15,207 nt of DNA from Coemansia sp. RSA 1804 (taxonomy: Eukaryota; Kickxellomycota; Kickxellomycetes; Kickxellales; Kickxellaceae). Positions 7,364 to 14,409 of the stretch are shown piece after piece (position 1 is the stretch's first letter; each line of letters opens with the position of its first letter). Location of the stretch: contig JANBTH010000534.1 of NCBI GenBank assembly GCA_027578815.1, positions 1 through 15,207 of the forward strand, read 5' to 3'. A program made the position numbers and the translations under genes. The notes beneath the pieces were generated by a model. That model saw only the letters and a list, made by a program, of their open reading frames with translations. It did no database searches and was not told the DNA's origin.

Positions 7364-9211
7364 ATGGAGGGCAAAGGAAAAGAAAGAGCTGTTAGCATGA
7401 CGCCAGCCCACGCTAGCGTCAGCGTTGGTCCGGATGGAATGACAAACGAAGAACGACTGTACCAAGAGACCGTTCGGCAGCTACAAAAGACATACGCAAA
7501 GAAAATCAAACCGCTGGAGCAGTCGTACTGCTTTGAGGGCTTTCATTCAGCACCTCTCACACCACAGGACATTGGGTCTAAACCCATGGTTTTGTTGATT
7601 GGCCAGTACTCGACAGGCAAGACAACTTTTGTTGAGTACCTGCTAGGCGAGTCATACCCTGGAGCGCATGTTGGAATTGAGCCGACAACGGACAGGTTTG
7701 TTGCGATTATGAATGGGACAGAGCCCAAGGTAATCCCAGGCCACGCAGCCGCCGTATCCGGCGACATGCCATTCTCAGGGCTCACGAAATTTGGCACCAA
7801 GTTTCTGTCTCGATTCCAAGTTGCGCAGCTAAACAATCCCTTACTTTCGAATCTGACTCTAATCGATACGCCTGGTATTCTCTCGGGATCCAAGCAAATT
7901 AACCGCGGATACGATTTTATCTCTGTGATTAACTGGTTTGCTGAGAGATCCGATCTCATCTTGCTGCTGTTTGACGGGTACAAGTTGGACATCTCGGACG
8001 AGTTCAAAGGAGCGATCCATTCGCTACGCGGACACGAAGACAAGGTGCGCATTGTGTTGAACAAGTGCGACCAGATCAGCCAGCAGCAGCTGATGCGCGT
8101 TTACGGTGCGCTTATGTGGTCGCTTGGAAAGGTGATTCCAACGCCAGAAGTCAACCGTGTATATCTTGGATCGTTCTGGCCAAAGTATAAGTCTCCTGTT
8201 GGCACGATACACGAAGAGAACCGAGAGCTGATTTTCACCGAGCAACGCGATCTTCTTCGTGACCTGCGCAGTATCCCAAAGAATGCCGCACTGCGTCGGG
8301 TCAATGAGATTGTGAAGCGTGCGCGACAGGCGCGCGTGCATGCACATATAATAGGACATCTTCGCAGCGAGCTCCCGAGTATGTTTGGCAAGAACAAAAA
8401 GGCGAAGGCCATGCTTGAGGATTTGCCAAGTGAGTTCAAGAAGATACAAGTTAGATACAACCTCCCTCCGGGCGACTTTCCAAACCCAGAAGCGTTCAAG
8501 GGCGACCTTGAGGCGTTCAAAATTGCCGACTTTAACAAGTTCAACCAGAGGCTCATTTCCGTTGCAGACGACGCTCTATCTACTGACTTTCCCAAGCTTA
8601 TGCAAAAGTTTCCATCGGCCGGCAGGCCTTCCGCTGACTTTGGAGAAGATGAGATGGAGGATCGCGAGCAGACGCCATATGCCAGCACAACTGCGAATGC
8701 AAGCACTTACGGTTACAACGGCAGCCGTGCGAGCGAAAAGCCAGGCGAGTGGCCCAACGAGAAGCAGCGCATTGAGGCTAATAACACAGCTCTGGATGTG
8801 CCAGTTGCTCGGCCACCGCTGCCACCGATTCCGTCTGTACCAAGACCGCCGCCGTACTCGGCGATGTCGGCAGCTAGCTCCTCCAGCAGCAGAAACCCGT
8901 TTGGCGAGGACACAGAGCGCAACACCGGGCTTCTTCGATACAGAGCCATGTTTGAGGGCGTCAGCGACCCAAAGCGCAAGGTATTGACGGCCGATAGTGC
9001 AATAAACGTGTTCGCAGAGTCAGGGCTTTCAACGGATGTTTTGAGGGATGTGTGGAGCATATGCGACTGGGACAATCGCGGCGAGCTTGATCAGGTGCAG
9101 TTTGAGGTTGCAATGCGGCTCTGTGCGCGGCTTAAGAACAATGAGCCTCTCGATGCTGCAAAGCACCAGGTGTTTGAGGAATTGGGCTTGCTTAACCACT
9201 TCCGTCCTTGA
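7364..9211 (+). CDS. EHD-family dynamin-like ATPase with C-terminal EH domain, 615 aa
   Basis: Membrane-remodelling ATPase of endocytic recycling (EHD1-4/RME-1 family). In order: N-terminal helix with ERLYQETVRQLQKTYA and the LEQSYCFEGFHS segment; P-loop GQYSTGKT (80-87); switch I GIEPTTDRF; DTPG (168-171); NKCD (233-236); the highly conserved QQLMRVYGALMWSLGK; and the helical domain with NAALRRVNEIVKRARQARVHAH and a basic, membrane-facing MFGKNKKAK tip. A linker of about 105 residues follows (about 417-523), with a proline-rich stretch (483-497) and an NPF tripeptide (511-513). A C-terminal EH domain (about 524-610) has the DVWSICDWDNRGELD EF-hand. Loop position 5 is Arg and position 12 is Gln, so calcium binding may be weak. 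Mammalian EHDs are about 535 residues; the excess is in the linker. The start may extend upstream through a 5' exon. Confidence 0.95.
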   Translation: MEGKGKERAVSMTPAHASVSVGPDGMTNEERLYQETVRQLQKTYAKKIKPLEQSYCFEGFHSAPLTPQDIGSKPMVLLIGQYSTGKTTFVEYLLGESYPGAHVGIEPTTDRFVAIMNGTEPKVIPGHAAAVSGDMPFSGLTKFGTKFLSRFQVAQLNNPLLSNLTLIDTPGILSGSKQINRGYDFISVINWFAERSDLILLLFDGYKLDISDEFKGAIHSLRGHEDKVRIVLNKCDQISQQQLMRVYGALMWSLGKVIPTPEVNRVYLGSFWPKYKSPVGTIHEENRELIFTEQRDLLRDLRSIPKNAALRRVNEIVKRARQARVHAHIIGHLRSELPSMFGKNKKAKAMLEDLPSEFKKIQVRYNLPPGDFPNPEAFKGDLEAFKIADFNKFNQRLISVADDALSTDFPKLMQKFPSAGRPSADFGEDEMEDREQTPYASTTANASTYGYNGSRASEKPGEWPNEKQRIEANNTALDVPVARPPLPPIPSVPRPPPYSAMSAASSSSSRNPFGEDTERNTGLLRYRAMFEGVSDPKRKVLTADSAINVFAESGLSTDVLRDVWSICDWDNRGELDQVQFEVAMRLCARLKNNEPLDAAKHQVFEELGLLNHFRP

Positions 9212-10011
9212 GAGCCGGCGGAAATCAAGCTTCGCTTGGCAATGAATAATAGTAATAGCTGGTTGCGAGTGTGAAGGCACTCTTTATCTAATGCACACGT
9301 CACTGTTCATGCAGATCCACATTATGTGTCTTCTTGTGGTGGGTTTTATCTTTTTTTCAGCACGGATCAAAGAATGGCTAGCGCTTTATAGCGCATGCGT
9401 ACACACATTCTGTGAGCAACGGCAACCGACGTCACCGCAAACAGTGGCAGCCGTGCCAAGAAAGGAGAGCATTCAAACCTCCAGAGTCGCATGCATATCT
9501 ATTTTCACCGTGAGCTGAGGAGCACAAAATCACCAAGCGCTGCACTGTTGCATGAGACCCCGCAAGACAGGAGTAGAATTGTATTCCAACAGCAAAAACA
9601 CAGGCGTTTAATATGCTTTTGCGCATGTTAAAAGTGAAAAACTAAAACGCAATGTTTTGTTCAGCTGCCGTTCTCTTCTTTTGCTTCGATCAGACCAAAG
9701 CCATTTAAAAAGCCGCCCATTCCTTCTCTTGCGACCACGCTGCAATAGAAATAAAAGACGCAGTCTAAGAAGCCATCTTATATCTCTTTTTATTGCACCA
9801 CTTTATTGCTTTATTGCTGTTGCTATATTAAGACGGCCTGGAACACTGACATTCTATTTCTACAAGCAAGAGGCCGTTGTTTCTTTCCTCCTTGAGTATT
9901 TCGCGATTGTTATCTTTCTGCAAGGACTATTCTATCATTCTTTTTTCTTTGCTGTTCAACTTCTAAATAGAAAGGTAAAAAAAGGTTATATTTATCTATC
10001 CAAGCAACAAG
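9212..10011. other. Noncoding region between EHD and GAD genes
   Basis: 800 nt holding the EHD 3' UTR and GAD promoter. Short open frames occur on both strands but none looks like protein. A 5-bp stem hairpin (CAAGC/GCTTG) lies just after the EHD stop. Another, GCGCT-TTAT-AGCGC, is at 9381-9394. GACGTC is at 9428-9433. The last 300 nt are T-rich, with TATA-like ATATTAAG and TTATATTTATC sequences before the GAD ATG. No tRNA or repeat family was recognised. Confidence 0.5.
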
Positions 10012-11766
10012 ATGGCCGAGAATGTTGAGGATCTGCTTCCAGGTGTTCGCCGTCTCGGATTGGGCAAACGCCGAGTGACCATGACGGACATGACCTATGG
10101 TTCTGGGTACTCTGAGAGCTCTGGCGATGTCCGCTCGTTTCCCAAGAAAAGCATGCCAGCACGCAACGCGTACCAGATCATCCACGATACGCTAAAGTTC
10201 GATGGCGACCCGACACTCAACTGCGCAACCTTCCTGACAACCTGGATGGAGCCAGAGGCGGAGAAGCTCATCGTGGAAAACCTGGGCAAGAACCGCGTTG
10301 ACATTGACGAGTACGAGTCGACGGAGCGCATCCACAGGCGCTGTCTTGCGCATCTGCACGACCTTTGGAATGGACCCAAGGGCGCTGATGCTACTGGCAC
10401 GGTTGTTGTCGGGTCATCCGAGGGCATCATGCTTGGGGGTCTGGCCATGAAGTGGAGATGGCGCCTGCGCCGTGAAGCAGCGGGCAAGGACACATCCAAG
10501 CCAAACATCTTGTTTGGAGCGAATGCCCAGGTTGCGCTTGAAAAGACTGCACGGTATTTTGACATTGAAGCACGCTTGGTTCCAGTCTGCGAAGATTCGC
10601 ACTACTGTCTGGACATCCACAAGGCAGTTGACATGATTGACGAGAACACGATTGGCATGTTTGTGATCTTTGGCAGCACCTACACCGGGCACTACGAGGA
10701 TGTTGCCGAGATGTCCAAGCTCCTCGACAAGCTGCAGCAGGAAAAGGGCTATGACGTTCCAATCCACGTGGATGGAGCCAGCGGTGCGTTCATTGCACCG
10801 TTTGCCCAGCCAGATCTCGCCTGGGACTTTAGAGTCCCTCGCGTTGTGTCCATCAGCACCAGCGGCCACAAGTTTGGGCTGACCTATCCGGGAATCGGCT
10901 GGGTTCTATGGAAGGCACAGGAGTATCTGCCAAGCGGCCTAGAGTTTGAGCTCAGCTACCTAGGCGGTGTGGAGAAGACGTTTACGCTAAACTTTTCGCA
11001 CCCCGCATGCTTCCTTATTGCGCAGTACTACCAGTTCATCCGCTACGGCCATGAGGGCTACACGCGCATAATGAATGCTTGCCTGTACCATGCGAGGCTT
11101 CTCTCTGTTGCGCTGGAGGCAACCGGCGTCTACGAGTGCTTCTCCGACATCCATCGTCCACGCGGGCAGTTTGGATTCAGCGAAGAGACACGTCTAAGCG
11201 CGAGTAGTCTGTTTGATGAAACGTCAAGTTTAGACATTTCAGGGGCCAATCCCTCAGTCAACGAAAAGTTCAACTGGGGTGCACCTGTTGTTGCGTTCCG
11301 CTTCACCGACTGGTTTATCACTACGCATCCAAAGGCAAACCAAGACATTGTTTCGACGTTCTTGCGCGTGCGCGGGTGGATCATTCCAAACTATCCCCTG
11401 CCTCCAGATGCAAACACAATCCGTGTTCTGCGTGTCGTTGTCAAGGAAACCACGTCAGAGGATCTGATCAACAGACTTATTCGCGATGTTATGTGGGCCA
11501 CCCAGACCATGCTTGACACCGAAACCAAATCGCTTGGCGAGACTCTGGCCAAGCCGCTGGCTTCAGACCCATCTGTCACTAATCTTGCGCATGCGGTTGC
11601 TTCCTCAAACACCCGTACCATGGATGAGCACGAAAAGCGTTCGCACTGGAGAGGACTGCTTGACAAGATTGGGGAGCTGAAGAAGGTCAACGTTGGAAAT
11701 AAGTCCACGGATGAGGAGCTGGCCGATGATGGCTCGTCAAAGCCCATATACCAGAAGACTTGCTAA
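10012..11766 (+). CDS. Glutamate decarboxylase (PLP-dependent), 584 aa
   Basis: Converts L-glutamate to GABA and CO2, probably in the cytosol, feeding the GABA shunt. The type-II PLP decarboxylase fold is clear: substrate-side FLTTWMEPEAEKL (74-86); phosphate-site GSSEGIMLGGLAMK (134-147); HVDGASGAFIAPF (252-264) with Asp254 for the pyridine nitrogen; SGHKFGL with the Schiff-base lysine at 287; YPGIGWVLW; and LNFSHPACFLIAQYYQ (326-341). WIIPNYPLPPDA and IRVLRVV mark the C-terminal domain. The match to plant and bacterial GADs is close and collinear. Two departures stand out: an insertion of about 35 residues near 384-418 before GAPVVAFRF, and a long C-terminal tail with EKRSHWRGLLDKIGELKK (541-558). 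The ATG at 10012 lies in a plausible context with no intron visible. It converges on the next gene with 149 nt between stops. Confidence 0.96.
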   Translation: MAENVEDLLPGVRRLGLGKRRVTMTDMTYGSGYSESSGDVRSFPKKSMPARNAYQIIHDTLKFDGDPTLNCATFLTTWMEPEAEKLIVENLGKNRVDIDEYESTERIHRRCLAHLHDLWNGPKGADATGTVVVGSSEGIMLGGLAMKWRWRLRREAAGKDTSKPNILFGANAQVALEKTARYFDIEARLVPVCEDSHYCLDIHKAVDMIDENTIGMFVIFGSTYTGHYEDVAEMSKLLDKLQQEKGYDVPIHVDGASGAFIAPFAQPDLAWDFRVPRVVSISTSGHKFGLTYPGIGWVLWKAQEYLPSGLEFELSYLGGVEKTFTLNFSHPACFLIAQYYQFIRYGHEGYTRIMNACLYHARLLSVALEATGVYECFSDIHRPRGQFGFSEETRLSASSLFDETSSLDISGANPSVNEKFNWGAPVVAFRFTDWFITTHPKANQDIVSTFLRVRGWIIPNYPLPPDANTIRVLRVVVKETTSEDLINRLIRDVMWATQTMLDTETKSLGETLAKPLASDPSVTNLAHAVASSNTRTMDEHEKRSHWRGLLDKIGELKKVNVGNKSTDEELADDGSSKPIYQKTC

Positions 11767-11915
11767 CAAGTCTGCTAGTACCGAATCAGCAACCATAGTG
11801 ATGTTTTTTCTCTCTCTCTCCTTATTTTTCGTTTGAAGTTGACATTAAATATCGGTCTTTTGTCCGTCATCTACCATGTTATCGACGACTTGCTAGCGCA
11901 GTAAAAACAACGGGA
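11767..11915. other. Convergent 3' spacer of GAD and the OB-fold gene
   Basis: 149 nt must hold both 3' ends, so the transcripts probably overlap or end very close together. It contains a T run, a short CT repeat (about 11810-11821) and a CATTAAA polyadenylation-like signal near 11842-11848 on the GAD strand. No gene is seen. Confidence 0.5.
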
Positions 11916-14024
11916 TTATGCCGATAGCTCACCAATATCGGACGAAAGCCTTGCTGCGTCAATGCGGAGGCTTGTTTCTGCAGAAAGCGGCTCACAGTAG
12001 GACGACAGGGACAAGACAAACTCTTGGCCGACTGCGCTTGCAAGCGCCGACTGCTGCTCGCTGGCGTTTGGCAGGTGAAGAAACCGAGCAGGCGATATGC
12101 CGACTATTTCGCTTGCAGCAGATGCTGTCGCGTGTGCACAAGCAGAGGTAGTCCCGTCATTGATCTCAAGCGCTATCACAAAGACAGACTCAATGTCATC
12201 TGCTTCAAGACATGTAGTATCGCAGCTGGGACAGTCAAATGAGTAAAAGTCAACCGGATTTTCCAGTTGCTTTCCACCGTCGCTCGAGGTGCCAGAACAC
12301 ACAGCGGGCCTTCCACACACGGAGTGAACCAAAGATGTCGCTGCCAGACTATCCCGCGCATCGCGTACATGGACACCAGAACTCGAAATTGCCACTACGC
12401 GTGCTCTGCAATAGCTGTTGGCTGCTTCAGGATGCTGCGCCAAGGCTAAGGGTACGTATGTGCACAGCGTTGAGCTTGTTAGGATCCCAGTCATTGCCGA
12501 TATGTTATAAACCCTTGTGTCGATATCCACGCTGCCGTTGAGGATCACGTCGCCGCTCTCCTCGTGTGTCTCCACGCTTTCCAGCAGAATCAGCTGTCCC
12601 GGGAGCAGTCGAGATGCTTGCTGCCCAACCTTGCTCCACAATGTCAGATCACATGTGCCCCTCTCGTCTTCAACCCGAAGCGCGTAGCGTTCGGTCTTTC
12701 TTTTGCCCTCTACCAGAGGAATGTTATCTGATACCGCAACAACGCGGACGAGGAGAGAGAGGTTTACCATCCCCGGGCGGCACCTGTCGAGATACATTCT
12801 GTGCGCATAGCGCCTATAGTCGAGGTACCCAAGATCGTTGTACGCTATGCTCATCTGCGATGCCAGGGTGTTGGGGGTGCTGCTAAGCTCCTGCGAAATA
12901 AAGGCAATAGTCTGAGTGCCATATTCCACCTCAACTGTCTTTTCTGAAGGCTTTGAGGTCATTATTGGGCAAAGCAATCCTATGTAAGAGTCCTGCTTGA
13001 AAAGCCGGGCAATGCCAATGTCCTTGTCCCAGAAGCTGATATTCACAAGTCTGGGCGGGTCCTCATGCTCCGCCAAGCCCTGAATCATCTGGTATGGAGC
13101 CAGACGGTTGTTTCTGTATCGGGTTTCTTGAGGACATACAAGATCCACTTTGCACCAGAGCTGGTCAGCATTGAATGCCGGCTGGGCATGCCGGAAAAAT
13201 CTTTCGCCCGAGTACCGGACGCCAAATATGCTTTCCAATAGCGGCTCATCAGTGAAAGATCGCAGCTCCGCTGGAAGGTCCTTTGTCTCTTTGATACGGA
13301 GCTCAAATGCAAGCAGTGCTGTCGGCAGAATTGTCTGGCTGGGGCTTCCACCGCCGCTGCCGCCACGATCGGCTGCTGAAAGACCGGTCATATACAGCGT
13401 GCGTCTGTGAGAGAAGAAGCCCGAAAACTCTGTCGCCTCAATAATCGGATAGTAACGCTGGTGGATAAACGCATCGATTTGCATGTCGGCGGTGTTTCGC
13501 GCTTTCGGTCGGCTGCTGCCACCCGCCACAGCGACACCGACTTCTGCGGGATCTGGTGCTCCTGATAGCGTCCAGAGCCAGATCTCGGTGCCAGGAATAG
13601 CCCATGTGTTGTCAATCTGAAGTCCAAAAACCAGTTCTTGCGAGGGCTTGGATTCGCGGTGGAAGAACGGTCCAACTGTGCGGTGAATATCCGTGTGGAG
13701 TATCTCTCTGGAAGCTTCGTGATGCCACTTTGCCTCCAGCTCCGTAAGGAGCACTGTTCGCGAGAGCCCGCTGGAATGCTCGCTCATTATCTTGCTTGCG
13801 GTAACAGTCAGCCAGCACCAAGGGATTTCGCTCACGTCTGACACACCGATACATGCGCCAAGCTCATCGCGCAGCAGAGGAAGCATTCGGCCGAACCCCA
13901 TTATGCCGCCAGTAGACCTAGTATTCTTGTCGCTATGTACGCTTAAACAGTCATACAGACAAGCAGACACAGTGGAAGAAGATTGTTGTAGCTGTGCAGA
14001 GAACTTGCCTGGACAAAAAATCAT
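11916..14024 (-). CDS. Multi-OB-fold, zinc-ribbon ssDNA-binding-like protein, 702 aa (SHLD2/RPA1-like candidate)
   Basis: Intronless frame with a true ATG at 14024; Met42 or Met47 are later possible starts. The C-terminal two thirds read as consecutive OB folds. A first, weaker one spans about 285-385, with LVNISFWDKDIGIARLF. A clear second lies at about 417-510 (NLSLLVRVVAVSDNIPL, YALRVEDERGTCDLTLW, LLPGQLILLESV), the classic RPA-type strand order with a W after the central strands. The third (about 535-660) has a candidate C4 zinc ribbon C570-x5-C576-x21-C598-x2-C601, then EINDGTTSACAHATASAASEIVGIS, as in RPA1 DBD-C. Three C-terminal OB folds with a zinc ribbon suit RPA1 or its relative SHLD2 (shieldin). 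RPA1's usual N-terminal features are not seen. The N-terminal 280 residues are unrecognised. MEIOB is another alternative. Gene certain; OB/zinc reading fairly sure; SHLD2 name tentative. Confidence 0.7.
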   Translation of the reverse strand: MIFCPGKFSAQLQQSSSTVSACLYDCLSVHSDKNTRSTGGIMGFGRMLPLLRDELGACIGVSDVSEIPWCWLTVTASKIMSEHSSGLSRTVLLTELEAKWHHEASREILHTDIHRTVGPFFHRESKPSQELVFGLQIDNTWAIPGTEIWLWTLSGAPDPAEVGVAVAGGSSRPKARNTADMQIDAFIHQRYYPIIEATEFSGFFSHRRTLYMTGLSAADRGGSGGGSPSQTILPTALLAFELRIKETKDLPAELRSFTDEPLLESIFGVRYSGERFFRHAQPAFNADQLWCKVDLVCPQETRYRNNRLAPYQMIQGLAEHEDPPRLVNISFWDKDIGIARLFKQDSYIGLLCPIMTSKPSEKTVEVEYGTQTIAFISQELSSTPNTLASQMSIAYNDLGYLDYRRYAHRMYLDRCRPGMVNLSLLVRVVAVSDNIPLVEGKRKTERYALRVEDERGTCDLTLWSKVGQQASRLLPGQLILLESVETHEESGDVILNGSVDIDTRVYNISAMTGILTSSTLCTYVPLALAQHPEAANSYCRARVVAISSSGVHVRDARDSLAATSLVHSVCGRPAVCSGTSSDGGKQLENPVDFYSFDCPSCDTTCLEADDIESVFVIALEINDGTTSACAHATASAASEIVGISPARFLHLPNASEQQSALASAVGQEFVLSLSSYCEPLSAETSLRIDAARLSSDIGELSA

Positions 14025-14409
14025 CTAAAGCAAAGATTTAGTTGGAAAACTCACTTGTCAAGCAAAAAGGTTGTTTTTCGAGCTGTTCATTGCGATAGCA
14101 AACAAAAGGGGTACAATAATTTTTATTAACATAAACAATTGTACGCGTTTGCGATTCGCGCTTTGTTTTTTCCTTGGCTGTTGGCCAGCCTGCAGTTTCC
14201 GCATTCATCTGAAGACGGGCTTTGGCACTTTGTGACAGGCATTATTTTTTGGAAATTAAAGGCTTGGGAATGGAAAAGGGTGTGATTAGAAAGAGTTCTT
14301 TCTCTCTCTTGCATTTTATTCTTTCTTCTAAAGCTATCTCAGGAATCTACATTTTTATTTTGTTGATTACAGAGGTTTCTTGCCTTTCATTATTTTCCAT
14401 TTGCATAGG
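14025..14409. promoter_or_regulatory. Divergent promoter region: OB-fold gene (-) and MED15 (+)
   Basis: 385 nt between two start codons on opposite strands, so it serves both genes. T-rich tracts, a CT-rich stretch (about 14303-14310) and AT-rich TTTTTATTAACATAAACA (about 14121-14138) are visible. An acceptor-like TTTGCATAG ends at 14408, one base before the MED15 ATG. This may be the end of a leader intron, but I found no strong donor. Confidence 0.5.

Noticed and set aside
8101..8706. 201-codon frame antisense to the EHD gene
   Set aside because: It mirrors the coding strand of a highly conserved gene; a shadow caused by codon bias.
9381..9394. GCGCT-TTAT-AGCGC hairpin as a terminator
   Set aside because: Intrinsic hairpin terminators are not used by eukaryotic Pol II, and the stem has only five pairs.
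6980..9434. Recurring ACGTCA hexamers (6981, 9429, also 5925) as a shared regulon signal
   Set aside because: A six-base motif is expected several times in 15 kb on two strands, so the number seen is not an enrichment.
9291..9518. 75-codon frame with a hydrophobic start between EHD and GAD
   Set aside because: Short, with no supporting motif; probably chance in noncoding DNA.
9657..10028. 123-codon frame upstream of and overlapping the GAD start
   Set aside because: Its hydrophobicity comes from T-rich leader DNA, it overlaps the GAD ATG in another frame, and no family is recognisable.
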